Positions 50,705 through 58,938 of a DNA stretch of 64,000 nucleotides are shown here, piece by piece (position 1 is the stretch's first letter; each line of letters starts with the position of its first letter). The notes under the pieces were generated by a model that ran no database searches, was not told the DNA's origin, and saw only the letters and a list, made by a program, of their open reading frames with translations. Made by a program: the position numbers and the translations under genes. Source of the stretch: Bacillota bacterium (GTDB lineage Bacteria > Bacillota > Clostridia > Lachnospirales > Lachnospiraceae); the NCBI GenBank assembly GCA_023399055.1, contig JAEWQV010000010.1, forward strand, positions 496,001-560,000, given 5' to 3'.

Positions 50705-51526
50705 TTACTTCTTAAACTGCTTCCCAGTATGATCCACCGCATACTTTCCAGTATAGATTAACTCTGATACTGGTACGATTTCGTAACCCATATCTTGTAA
50801 TCCCACAATTAATAATTCCAAAGTTTCCGCCGTATACTTCGTTCCACTGTGTAATAATATAATTGATCCATTTTCTAAATCCTTATTCTTTAATACTTTA
50901 TTAAGAATACTATCTATTCCATAATCCTTCCAGTCCAAACTATCTATACTCCACTGAATCGTATGATACCCACATTCCCTAGCTGTTTCCATCACTGTAT
51001 TGTTATAGTCACCATAAGGCGCTCGAAATAGATTCATTTGGATACCTGTAAGATTATTAACTTTATCATGAACTTGCATTATTTCACTCGCACATTCTTT
51101 TGACGATAGCTTTGTCATTTGTTCATGATTTTCACTGTGGTTACCCAAGTCATGACCTGCTTTGGCTATTGCTTTCACTGCCTTAGGATATTGACTCACC
51201 CATTCGCCAGTCATGAAGAAGGTCGCCTTAATTTTATATTTTTCTAAGGTGTCTAAAATCTTATTAATATCGTCATCTCCCCAGGCTGCATCAAAACTTA
51301 ACGATACTTTTTGATCAATCGTATTTACACAATAAATGGGAAGATCACTACGACCACTTATCTTTGATACCGTTACCGCTCCTGGAATAACCTTTATGCC
51401 AAATCCAACAATTGCAATAATACTTAGAACAATAATTCCTATTTTTACGAATAAAGTTCCACTGGATAATTTTAATTCTTCCTCTCTAGGCTCAGGGTTA
51501 ATTTCCAGCTTATCTTTCCATCCCAT
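50705..51526 (-). CDS. Membrane-anchored polysaccharide deacetylase
   Basis: A 273-residue protein with one N-terminal membrane helix (about 27-49) and an extracellular NodB-type domain. Motifs: SFDAAWGDDD with the metal and catalytic Asp pair, HSENHEQ as the metal His-x3-His, RAPYGDYN and, near the end, LLHSG with the catalytic His. It removes acetyl groups from peptidoglycan or another N-acetylated wall glycan (PdaA/PdaB-like). The AWG residues within motif 1, instead of the common DDGP, are typical of the clostridial subgroup. It is a single gene. Confidence 0.9.
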   Translation of the reverse strand: MGWKDKLEINPEPREEELKLSSGTLFVKIGIIVLSIIAIVGFGIKVIPGAVTVSKISGRSDLPIYCVNTIDQKVSLSFDAAWGDDDINKILDTLEKYKIKATFFMTGEWVSQYPKAVKAIAKAGHDLGNHSENHEQMTKLSSKECASEIMQVHDKVNNLTGIQMNLFRAPYGDYNNTVMETARECGYHTIQWSIDSLDWKDYGIDSILNKVLKNKDLENGSIILLHSGTKYTAETLELLIVGLQDMGYEIVPVSELIYTGKYAVDHTGKQFKK

Positions 51527-51712
51527 AGCGTCACCACATCATTATATTGTCTTGCTATAGTATATTAAGAACAGCTCGTTCCTTATTCTAAACATTCCAT
51601 TAATGTTAGTAATCTACCATTCTCAATTATTTGACCTCTTAATATAAAAACAAGATATTTAATCAATATTATTTAATATCGATGTAAATACCCCGTTTAC
51701 TTTCCATCATTT

Positions 51713-52588
51713 TTAATTCTCACTCATTATGGAAGCCATGATTTCCTGGCCAGTTGGTGTAGCACCAAGTCCGCCTTCACCAGTTTCACGTAAAGTTCTC
51801 GGTAAGGATTCTCCAATATCTCTCATTGCATCAATTACTTCATCCACCGGTATTCTACTACAAATTCCTGCTACCGCCATATCTGCGCAGGCAATTGCAT
51901 TTACCGCACCTACTACATTCCGTTTAACACAAGGGACTTCTACTAACCCGCCCACTGTATCACATACTAATCCTAATAGGTTTTTTAATGACATTGCTGC
52001 TGCATGACCAATACTTGCCGAATCTCCTCCATTTAAATAGGCAAGCGCTCCTGCTGCCATTGCGCTTGCTGAACCAATTTCAGCCTGACAGCCACCTGCA
52101 GCTCCTGATATAAATGCCCTTGCTGCAATTACTTCGCCCACACCTGAAGCAACATACATGGCTTCTACCATTCGCTCAAGGGGTATCTGATTTTTTTCTT
52201 CATAAGTTAGTAGTACTGCTGGTAGCACTCCACATGCGCCAGCTGTTGGTGCCGCAACTATTTTTTTCATACAGGCATTGGACTCACCCATCTTTAAAGC
52301 CTTTGCTATCACGTCTCCCAGGAATGGTCCTCCAATTACTTTATTCTCACGAACAGCCTGATTCATCTTTTCTCCATCGCCACCAACTAAACCACTAGAA
52401 GATTTCAGATTCTTATCATAGGCTTTATCCGAAGACTTCATTGTCAAATATAGCAGCTTCATTTGCTGAAAGGACTCTTGCTCAGTAACCATCCTTTCTT
52501 CCATATCTTCTGCCAGAACCGTTTCCCAAAAAGACTTATTCGTTGCATTACCCTGATTAATTATTTCCTCTATTGATCGAAAGCTCAT
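51713..52588 (-). CDS. sdaAA: L-serine dehydratase, alpha subunit
   Basis: About 291 residues of the iron-sulfur L-serine ammonia-lyase alpha chain. It converts serine to pyruvate and ammonia with the beta chain. Conserved elements are SSGLVGGDG, APTAGACGVLPAV, GGCQAEIGSASAMAAG and CDTVGGLVEVPCVKRN, with cysteines for the oxygen-sensitive 4Fe-4S cluster. The GTG at 52600 overlaps the GGAGG; the ATG at 52588 is the real start. It follows the beta-subunit gene by about 90 bp in the same direction. Confidence 0.95.
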   Translation of the reverse strand: MSFRSIEEIINQGNATNKSFWETVLAEDMEERMVTEQESFQQMKLLYLTMKSSDKAYDKNLKSSSGLVGGDGEKMNQAVRENKVIGGPFLGDVIAKALKMGESNACMKKIVAAPTAGACGVLPAVLLTYEEKNQIPLERMVEAMYVASGVGEVIAARAFISGAAGGCQAEIGSASAMAAGALAYLNGGDSASIGHAAAMSLKNLLGLVCDTVGGLVEVPCVKRNVVGAVNAIACADMAVAGICSRIPVDEVIDAMRDIGESLPRTLRETGEGGLGATPTGQEIMASIMSEN

Positions 52589-52678
52589 TCTTACCTCCAC
52601 TTTTAAGCAGATATTATACCATCAAAATTCTGTGTCAAAGATGCACTTATTAATCTTGCCTTTCAGACAGCAGTTTAA

Positions 52679-53350
52679 TTACTTGGTTAACTCCACAATA
52701 CTTAGATATGTAACCTTTGTAATTCCCTTCGCCTCTTTTAACTCAATCAATGCTTCCTTCGGTACTTCTTGATCACATTCAATTATCATAACAGCATGTC
52801 CACCTCGTTTATCACGATTAATACGCATTGTACCAATATTTACTTCTCTCATCCCAAGGATAGAGGTCACTTGAGAAACTAACCCCGGTTGATCTACATT
52901 ATGAACAATTAATGTAGGATAGCTAGCACTTATATCAGCCTCAACACCGTCTATTTGATTTATCAAAATCTGTCCTCCGCCAATGGAAGAAGCAAGAATA
53001 TCTACTGTTCCTCCATCCCTGCCCTGTAATTTCATTAATACGGAGTTTGGATGTGCATTGCGAAGCTCAATACCTGAAAAATGATATCTCATACCTAACT
53101 GTGCTGCTACATCATAGCTATAGGGAATTCTTTCATCATCAGGCAACATACCAAGTAATCCAGCAACTAGTGCTTTATCTGTTCCATGCCCTTTACCTGT
53201 AGCTAAGAAAGAGCCATGCAAATAAAGATCTGCATAGCTTACTTCTTCCCTTAATATCTGCCTTGCGGTATAACCAATTCTTACTGCACCTGCGGTATGT
53301 GAGCTTGAGGGTCCAACCATAATCGGTCCCATTATATCAAAAATGTTCAT
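52679..53350 (-). CDS. sdaAB: L-serine dehydratase, beta subunit
   Basis: About 223 residues. MNIFDIMGPIMVGPSSSHTA at the N-terminus is the family signature, and the C-terminal ~75 residues form an ACT domain (YPTLIVHNVDQPGLVSQVTS), which may bind serine. Start chosen at the ATG at 53350, with GGAAAGGGA before it, rather than the TTG at 53368. The two-subunit form is characteristic of Firmicutes. Confidence 0.95.
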   Translation of the reverse strand: MNIFDIMGPIMVGPSSSHTAGAVRIGYTARQILREEVSYADLYLHGSFLATGKGHGTDKALVAGLLGMLPDDERIPYSYDVAAQLGMRYHFSGIELRNAHPNSVLMKLQGRDGGTVDILASSIGGGQILINQIDGVEADISASYPTLIVHNVDQPGLVSQVTSILGMREVNIGTMRINRDKRGGHAVMIIECDQEVPKEALIELKEAKGITKVTYLSIVELTK

Positions 53351-53406
53351 GAGAAAATCCCTTTCCAAAGTTAATATCCTTTGTTCTTATTATATTACTA
53401 TCATTC

Positions 53407-53868
53407 TTACTTCTGTTGTGTTGTTTTATTCTCATTTACAATAATCCGATCCAATACCGCTTTATATACCAGGACGATCTGCGCATCAATATAGCAAAAC
53501 TTATTAGTAATAAATTCGTAGGTTTTATATATGAAGCATACACTCATCAATATTAGTGCAACTATCGTAAGCTCCGGCTGCAAATCCCTTGCAATTAAAT
53601 AAATGCACGCGCCTAAATAAAATATGAAAGCAAGAAAAAAGTTTCTGCTAATTCGAAACGCCAATAACATAGTATCATTTAACCGATGGTGCATTTTTGT
53701 AATCGCTTTAATATCCCTATATTTCAACTTTTCATACATATCATTAAAAACTGTTTGACTACTACTGCCTACTTTTTCTTCTACATTCTTTTTTACAAAG
53801 GAAAAATAACGTTTATAATTTGTTTCGCCCAGCTCTTTACTAATTAATTTTTTAAATACGTTTGACAT
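53407..53868 (-). CDS. Small membrane protein, unknown
   Basis: A 153-residue protein with a charged N-terminal region (~70 residues), two adjacent membrane helices (about 73-92 and 98-117) and a short C-terminal tail. No motif recognised. It lies 38 bp upstream of sdaAB in the same direction, so it may share its transcript. Real-gene status is supported by length and its upstream position. Confidence 0.65.
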   Translation of the reverse strand: MSNVFKKLISKELGETNYKRYFSFVKKNVEEKVGSSSQTVFNDMYEKLKYRDIKAITKMHHRLNDTMLLAFRISRNFFLAFIFYLGACIYLIARDLQPELTIVALILMSVCFIYKTYEFITNKFCYIDAQIVLVYKAVLDRIIVNENKTTQQK

Positions 53869-54693
53869 AGAATCACCTACTCCCAGTCTTTATTATGTTT
53901 ATTCGTAACTACTCCGAACCAATCTGAATATTAATAAATTTGCAGTGAAAGTCATTAACAAAATATACTTTTTTAATTATCTATACTACTATTATTCGCC
54001 GAGGACAGAAAATAAACCTCTGCAATTGATGTTACCATTGGTTAAAATAACTATCTTTTTAAATAGAACGTTTTGAATAAGATAAATCTTCAACCTTTTG
54101 CAAAAATGTCTTTTTATACAAAAGATTTGCTATATTTCCATGACACAAAATCGACCTTAATTATTAACAGAATGTTCATAATATATCCATACTATAAACA
54201 TATATGTCTTTTATAATCATAATCAAGATAAGTAATAAAACTTAATCTTAGATACACCTTGAAAAGCTAATAAGATAATTTTTTTCATAAAATAAGCCCG
54301 GCAGCTACCCTCCCCCTCTACCGGGCTTCTCCTCTATTTAAAGGAGAAAACAATTAATATCACAGTAGAGATGAAGCAGGACAGTTTATATCTGTCTTAT
54401 TTTTTTGATTTTTTTTAAGTGTACATTACAGTAAATTTTCTTTCATATATAAATCAAGACAAAAAGTTCAAAAATGTAATTTACGTTCATGTTCTAATAT
54501 ATGGTCTGTTCATATTATTGTTGCTATTCACCCTAAGTCAGGTAGTTTTTACAATATAAAAAGTAATATATTTCTGTTTTACATGATTAGTATCTTAGAT
54601 GGATATGATAAGTTTTACACAACTTAGGACATAAATCAACAGAAAAAATGAAAATAATACCTTATATTTAAAATTCCTTAAATTAAAGCTTTC
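53869..54693. other. Gene-free AT-rich region
   Basis: About 0.9 kb lies between the small membrane protein and upp. It holds two hairpins (listed separately) and the upp promoter, but no convincing reading frame. It may contain a small RNA; see the hairpin entry. Confidence 0.5.
54294..54348. ncRNA. Candidate small RNA with C-rich loop (hairpin pair)
   Basis: AAGCCCGG (54294-54301) pairs with CCGGGCTT (54321-54328), and the loop on the plus strand carries CCCTCCCCCTC. Directly after it TTCTCCT pairs with AGGAGAA (54327-54348). A C-rich loop complementary to ribosome binding sites is typical of some Firmicute regulatory RNAs. No clear promoter was found, and orientation is unproven; the first hairpin could also be a terminator. 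Confidence 0.3.
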
Positions 54694-54709
54694 CTATAGC
54701 TCAACTTTT

Positions 54710-54718
54710 TGTTATAAT
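54710..54718 (+). promoter_or_regulatory. upp promoter (extended -10)
   Basis: TGTTATAAT ending at 54718 is an extended -10 with a poor -35, 41 bp before the upp ATG. No PyrR-like or riboswitch element is seen. Confidence 0.55.
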
Positions 54719-54759
54719 GTTCGGTAGAAATTTAAAGAATACACTCAGGAGGTATAATA

Positions 54760-55389
54760 ATGGCAAACGTTACTATCATGGACCATCCGTTAATTCAGCA
54801 CAAGTTAGGTATTATGAGACGTAAGACAACATCAACGAAGGAATTTAGAGATTTGGTATCCGAAGTTGCAATGCTTATCTGCTATGAAGCTACAAGAAAT
54901 CTTCAACTTGCAGATATTGAGATCGAAACTCCTCTTGTGAAGACTATTGCCAAGGAAATTGCAGGCAAAAAGCTCTGTATTGTTCCAATTCTTCGTGCAG
55001 GTCTTCATATGGCAGATGGTATCTTAAACCTTATTCCTAGCGCAAAAGTGGGACATGTTGGATTATATAGAAATGAAGAGACTCTAGAACCAGTTGAATA
55101 TTTTTGCAAACTTCCAACCGATGCTGATGAGCGTGAGATTTATGTCGTTGATCCAATGCTCGCTACTGGTGGATCAGCTTCAGCTGCAATTACTTTATTA
55201 AAAGCTAGAGGTATTACAAAAATTCATTTCCTTTGCCTAATCGCGGCACCTGAGGGTGTAGAAAGATTTACAAAGGCTCATCCTGATGTTGATGTTTACA
55301 TCGGAAGTCTTGATGAGAGATTAAATGAAAAAGGTTATATCCTTCCTGGCTTAGGTGATGCAGGTGATAGAATCTATGGAACTAAATGA
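54760..55389 (+). CDS. upp: Uracil phosphoribosyltransferase
   Basis: A 209-residue enzyme of normal length that makes UMP from uracil and PRPP in pyrimidine salvage. It shows VPILRAGLHMADG near residue 75 and the PRPP loop VVDPMLATGGSA near residue 130, and ends in LGDAGDRIYGTK. The ATG follows AGGAGG. It is followed by a strong terminator and is monocistronic. Confidence 0.97.
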   Translation: MANVTIMDHPLIQHKLGIMRRKTTSTKEFRDLVSEVAMLICYEATRNLQLADIEIETPLVKTIAKEIAGKKLCIVPILRAGLHMADGILNLIPSAKVGHVGLYRNEETLEPVEYFCKLPTDADEREIYVVDPMLATGGSASAAITLLKARGITKIHFLCLIAAPEGVERFTKAHPDVDVYIGSLDERLNEKGYILPGLGDAGDRIYGTK

Positions 55390-55428
55390 CTAAAAAGATA
55401 AACCATATGCAGATTTATTTGTCATTAA

Positions 55429-55469
55429 AAAAATCGGACATTCCTGATATTATCGAATGTCCGATTTTT
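55429..55469. terminator. Bidirectional terminator of upp and galM
   Basis: A 15-bp stem, AAAAATCGGACATTC (55429-55443) with GAATGTCCGATTTTT (55455-55469), with T-runs on both strands, lies between convergent genes. Confidence 0.92.
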
Positions 55470-55503
55470 CTATTATTAGCTGTCGCTTTTCAAATTATAT
55501 TTA

Positions 55504-56562
55504 TTAGATAGTTGAAAACTTATAGATTGTAACAGTATCTAATTCTTTACCCGCCTTTAACATGCAGGATGGAAATGCAGGTGTATTACAGGAATTAGGA
55601 AAGTATTGTGTTTCAAAGCAGATACCACTCCTCTTATGATACTCTGCATCGTCTTTACAATTCGGACCTGGATTTAAAAAGTTACCTGAATATAATTGCA
55701 TACCTGGAAGATCTGTAAAGACTTCCATTTTTCTGCCGCTCGTTTCTTCAATTAACTCTGCTACTCTCTCAACTTCAGTTCCGCTAATATCAAGTACATA
55801 ATTATGATCATATCCACCTGCTATTTTTAGAGGCTCATAATCTGCATTGATATCTTGTCCGATTGTCTTAAAAGTTGTAAAGTCCATTGGTGTTCCCTTA
55901 ACTTCCAGTAATTGTCCTGTCGGAATCAATCTATCATCTGTAGGTGTAAACTGTGACGCTTTTAACCAAAGCTTATGATTCAAAACATCACCTGAATTGT
56001 GACCCGCAAGATTAAAATAAGAATGATTCGTTAAGTTAACAATCGTATCGCGATCCGATACTGCATGATACTCTAATACTAATTCATTGTTCTCCGTCAA
56101 GCTATAGGTTACTGTAATATCAAGATTACCAGGAAACCCTTGTTCCATATGTGGACTTAATCTTGAAAACTCAACACTGATAACATCCTCATCTTCATAT
56201 ACTTCTGTTTCATACATATACTTATTATAGCTCGTACTGCCCGCATGTAGATTATTTGTACCATCATTTTTCTCAAGCTCATATATTTTACCATTTAGCT
56301 CAAACTTTGCGTCTGCAATTCGATTTGCGTTTCTGCCAATGAAAGAACCGAAACCAGGAGTGTTTATCTCATAACCTGCAATATTACTAAATCCTAGATT
56401 GATATCAGCAGCCTTTCCTTGTGAATCTGGAACAATGATGCTGACAATATTTGCTCCAAAATCAGTAAAGGATACTGTCATCCCATTTCCATTCGTTAAT
56501 GTAAATAATGTTGTTTCAATCCCCTGCGCAGTTTTACCAAATGATTTTTGCGTAATCTTCAT
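55504..56562 (-). CDS. galM: Aldose 1-epimerase (galactose mutarotase)
   Basis: A 352-residue mutarotase that interconverts alpha and beta sugar anomers. Motifs: GRNANRIADAKF near the N-terminus, NLTNHSYFNLAGH with the catalytic His near 180, GYDHNYVL near 245 and CFETQYFPNS with the catalytic Glu near 318. Standing alone without gal genes. It may serve glucose or galactose metabolism generally. Confidence 0.94.
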   Translation of the reverse strand: MKITQKSFGKTAQGIETTLFTLTNGNGMTVSFTDFGANIVSIIVPDSQGKAADINLGFSNIAGYEINTPGFGSFIGRNANRIADAKFELNGKIYELEKNDGTNNLHAGSTSYNKYMYETEVYEDEDVISVEFSRLSPHMEQGFPGNLDITVTYSLTENNELVLEYHAVSDRDTIVNLTNHSYFNLAGHNSGDVLNHKLWLKASQFTPTDDRLIPTGQLLEVKGTPMDFTTFKTIGQDINADYEPLKIAGGYDHNYVLDISGTEVERVAELIEETSGRKMEVFTDLPGMQLYSGNFLNPGPNCKDDAEYHKRSGICFETQYFPNSCNTPAFPSCMLKAGKELDTVTIYKFSTI

Positions 56563-56657
56563 TTTTCTTTCTACTCCTCATTAAATATAGACATCTTAGC
56601 TTACAATTATAGCATATTACTATAAAATAGCAAATAAGAATTTCTGAATAACCTTTA

Positions 56658-56686
56658 TTGACACCGTAAAGATACAATGCTATACT
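56658..56686 (+). promoter_or_regulatory. Promoter of the cobalamin-riboswitch operon
   Basis: TTGACA (56658-56663), 17-bp spacer, TATACT (56681-56686) with TGC before it. It is close to consensus and lies ahead of the riboswitch. Confidence 0.75.
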
Positions 56687-56759
56687 TAGACCGCATGAAA
56701 AACTATAAACGGATTAAGTGGTTAAATATTTAATATGTGTTATATTAATATACTGTTAA

Positions 56760-56985
56760 ACATTTGACATAATAGGGAAACAGGTTCAATGCCTGTACGG
56801 TCTCGCCGCTGTATTTGAGGAGTTTGCTTTCACAAGTTTAGCTTGTAACTATCACTGGTTAATAGGAAGATAACACTTCCAAACTGGGAAGATGGAAAGC
56901 AAACAATGATTCAAGAGTCAGAAGACCTGCTTATTCCGGTACCATAGGTTCCACGAGGGTTGGACAGAGGTACAATAAGGAGCTG
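56760..56985 (+). ncRNA. Cobalamin (B12) riboswitch
   Basis: The conserved blocks of the adenosylcobalamin-type aptamer are present: AATAGGGAA, GCCTGTACGGTCTCGCCGC and the B12 box AGTCAGAAGACCTGC (56916-56930). A downstream stem (GTACC/GGTAC) and then a terminator with U7 near 57112-57142 form the probable expression platform. It controls the DUF4430 and ECF-S genes, which should be turned down when B12 is plentiful. Outer limits are approximate. This and the promoter fill most of the 56563-57197 gap. Confidence 0.9.
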
Positions 56986-57104
56986 TTATACAGTTTCTTT
57001 ATTTTACGCAAAGGTATTAGTGAAGTATCAACAAAGCTTATTTTGTAAGATATGAACTGGACCCGCGATAACTTGAAGAAACTTGCGTAATAGGTGTCTC
57101 CAAG

Positions 57105-57142
57105 TTGTCCTTTATCCTAACTCTAGGTTAAGGGATTTTTTT
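57105..57142 (+). terminator. Riboswitch-controlled terminator
   Basis: ATCCTAAC pairs with GTTAAGGGAT (two-base bulge) and is followed by seven T (57136-57142), 55 bp before the first ATG. Upstream, AACTTG and CAAGTT (about 57070 and 57100) can form a competing stem. Confidence 0.65.
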
Positions 57143-57197
57143 ATGCACCAAATACATATTAATGCGTGAATTCGCTAAACGAAAGGAGTTAATTGAT

Positions 57198-57602
57198 ATG
57201 AAAAACAATAAAAATTTATGGAAAGTAGTACTTTCCTGTGCAGCTTTTGTATTAGTAATTGCTGCAATGTTTATGATTTATACGCAATTTAAACCTGAGG
57301 CACAAAAGGGTGCGAAGGATATTGTTGTAGAAGTGGTTATTCCTGATGAAAGCACTGAAGAATTTACTATAAATACAGATGCTGAATCACTTCGTCAAGC
57401 ACTTGAGGAAAAAGAACTTGTAAAAGGTTCAGAATCAGAGTATGGTTTATTCGTAACAGAAGTAAATGGTCGTGTAGTAGATGATTCAAAACAGGAATGG
57501 TGGAACTTCACAAAATCAGGTGAGATGCTTTCTACTGGTGTTGATGATACAATGATAGCTGATGGAGATCATTATGAAATCACTCTTACCACAGGATACT
57601 AA
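57198..57602 (+). CDS. DUF4430 membrane-anchored protein
   Basis: About 134 residues. An N-terminal membrane anchor or uncleaved signal is followed by a DUF4430 (transcobalamin C-terminal-like) domain with EYGLFVTEVNGRVV and QEWWNFTKSG. Such proteins are thought to bind or present cobalamin or related ligands outside the membrane. The ATG at 57198 has AAAGGAG 8 nt before it; an earlier in-frame start at 57162 lacks one. It overlaps the ECF-S gene and is under the B12 riboswitch. Confidence 0.85.
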   Translation: MKNNKNLWKVVLSCAAFVLVIAAMFMIYTQFKPEAQKGAKDIVVEVVIPDESTEEFTINTDAESLRQALEEKELVKGSESEYGLFVTEVNGRVVDDSKQEWWNFTKSGEMLSTGVDDTMIADGDHYEITLTTGY

Positions 57603-58122
57603 AGAAGATTATTATTCTAATCATGCGAAACCACGGCTACCCATCCGTGATATTACCGTACTGGCTTTAATGAGCACTATCCTAATTATAACGAAGGAGG
57701 CAAGAAACTTTCTTCCCAACATTGAACCAGTTTCTTTACTTCTTATCATATATACATTGGTATTTGGATATCGGACGTTATATATCATATATACCTTTGT
57801 TATTGTAGAGGGCTTCCTATATGGCTTCAGCCTATGGTGGTTTTCGTACCTATACATATGGACAATACTGTTCTTCCTAGTGAGAATTTTTCGTAATGTT
57901 CGTAATCCGCTTTATTGGGCTGTTATATCAGGATTTTATGGCCTAAGCTTTGGTTTTCTCTATTCCCTAAGCATCGTAGCTATTGGCGGAGTAAATGCAG
58001 GAATTGTCAGCTGGATTAATGGAATTTACTTTGACATTGTCCATGGTCTTGGTAATTTTTTTATAGCACTATTGCTATTTAAACCAGTATATTACGTTAT
58101 AAACAAACTTAATAAGCAATAA
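57574..58122 (+). CDS. ECF transporter substrate-specific (S) component
   Basis: About 182 residues with six predicted membrane helices: an S-component of an energy-coupling factor transporter. Control by a B12 riboswitch and overlap with the DUF4430 gene suggest cobalamin or a precursor as substrate. No EcfA/EcfT genes are beside it, as in group II ECF systems where the energising module is shared. The start is the ATG at 57574 after GGAG, inside the end of the preceding gene. Confidence 0.85.
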   Translation: MKSLLPQDTKEDYYSNHAKPRLPIRDITVLALMSTILIITKEARNFLPNIEPVSLLLIIYTLVFGYRTLYIIYTFVIVEGFLYGFSLWWFSYLYIWTILFFLVRIFRNVRNPLYWAVISGFYGLSFGFLYSLSIVAIGGVNAGIVSWINGIYFDIVHGLGNFFIALLLFKPVYYVINKLNKQ

Positions 58123-58155
58123 AATTGTCCCCATAATGCTAGAATTAATACATAA

Positions 58156-58186
58156 ACAAGATGAAACGACAAGTCGTTTCACTTGT
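58156..58186. repeat. Hairpin after the ECF-S gene
   Basis: ACAAG/CTTGT outer pairing and GAAACGAC/GTCGTTTC inner arms with a two-base AA loop, nearly perfect over 31 bp. It lies just before the terminator at 58197-58233. It has no U-tract of its own. Confidence 0.55.
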
Positions 58187-58196
58187 CATGAATAAA

Positions 58197-58233
58197 AAAG
58201 GCTATCCATTGGTATTCCCAATGGATAGCCTTT
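58197..58233. terminator. Bidirectional terminator
   Basis: AAAGGCTATCCATTGG (58197-58212) pairs perfectly with CCAATGGATAGCCTTT (58218-58233), with A- and T-rich flanks on both sides. It serves the ECF-S operon and the convergent cold-shock gene. Confidence 0.9.
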
Positions 58234-58333
58234 AATCAATCGTCTCAAACAATATAACACTATTTCTTTATAAATTAATTCGTATAAAAAAATTTATAGT
58301 TTAGAAAAAGGTACACTGTAAACCCAACATTGA

Positions 58334-58534
58334 TTATACTCTTGTTACGTTAGTTGCCTGAGGACCCTTAGCTCCCTGAACTACTTCGAACTCAACTTCT
58401 TGGCCTTCTTCTAAAGACTTAAAGCCATCCATGTTAAGACCGCTGTAGTGTACGAATACATCGTTACCCTGCTCGTCAGAGATAAATCCAAATCCTTTTT
58501 GGTTGTTGAACCACTTAACTGTACCTTTGTTCAT
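58334..58534 (-). CDS. Cold-shock protein (CspA family)
   Basis: A 66-residue single-stranded nucleic-acid binding protein with the RNP1 motif KGFGFI and RNP2 motif VFVHY. Start at the ATG at 58534 with GGAGGA before it, not the in-frame codon at 58549. The promoter at 58588-58616 and a hairpin in the leader are visible. Usual length for the family. It acts as an RNA chaperone. Confidence 0.95.
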   Translation of the reverse strand: MNKGTVKWFNNQKGFGFISDEQGNDVFVHYSGLNMDGFKSLEEGQEVEFEVVQGAKGPQATNVTRV

Positions 58535-58560
58535 GAAAAATTCCTCCAAAATATATAATC

Positions 58561-58583
58561 TTGTTGTTGATTCCCAACAACAA
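58561..58583 (-). promoter_or_regulatory. Hairpin in the cold-shock gene leader
   Basis: TTGTTGTTG (58561-58569) pairs with CAACAACAA (58575-58583), 5-nt loop, in the short 5' UTR just upstream of the ribosome binding site. Leader structures of this sort often tune cold-shock gene translation. Confidence 0.5.
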
Positions 58584-58587
58584 CTTC

Positions 58588-58616
58588 ATGATAACACTCT
58601 TTCCTAATCATGTCAA
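58588..58616 (-). promoter_or_regulatory. Promoter of the cold-shock gene
   Basis: Minus strand TTGACA (58611-58616), 17-bp spacer, TATCAT (58588-58593). Confidence 0.75.
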
Positions 58617-58662
58617 ACATTATTTGTCGACATAATAAGGAATAATGGTAAACTAGACCTTT

Positions 58663-58938
58663 TTAAAACAAAATAATATATATGAAACATATAACAATAA
58701 TTGCTGAAATTGGCAAAAGTATTATAAATTTTCTATGCTTCGTCTTATGATGAAACACAAACATTCCTAGAAACGAGCCAATTCCTCCCCCTAGGAAAGA
58801 AGTTATTATTAATGTTCGCTCTGAAATGCGCCACTGCCTCTTGATTGCTCTTCTCTTATCTATTCCCATCATTGCAAATCCAACAACGCTTATGACAAGG
58901 AGATAGACTAGAAAAGCATTTTCAAAAGTTAATTCCAT
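58663..58938 (-). CDS. DUF1294 membrane protein
   Basis: A 91-residue protein with three membrane segments and the DUF1294 signature: YLLVISVVGFAMMGIDKRRA, then RISERTL, FLGGGIGSFLGMFVF and HHKTKHRKF. Function of the family is unknown. Its start overlaps the aspS stop by 10 bp, so it is translated from the same transcript as aspS. Confidence 0.85.
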   Translation of the reverse strand: MELTFENAFLVYLLVISVVGFAMMGIDKRRAIKRQWRISERTLIITSFLGGGIGSFLGMFVFHHKTKHRKFIILLPISAIIVICFIYIILF

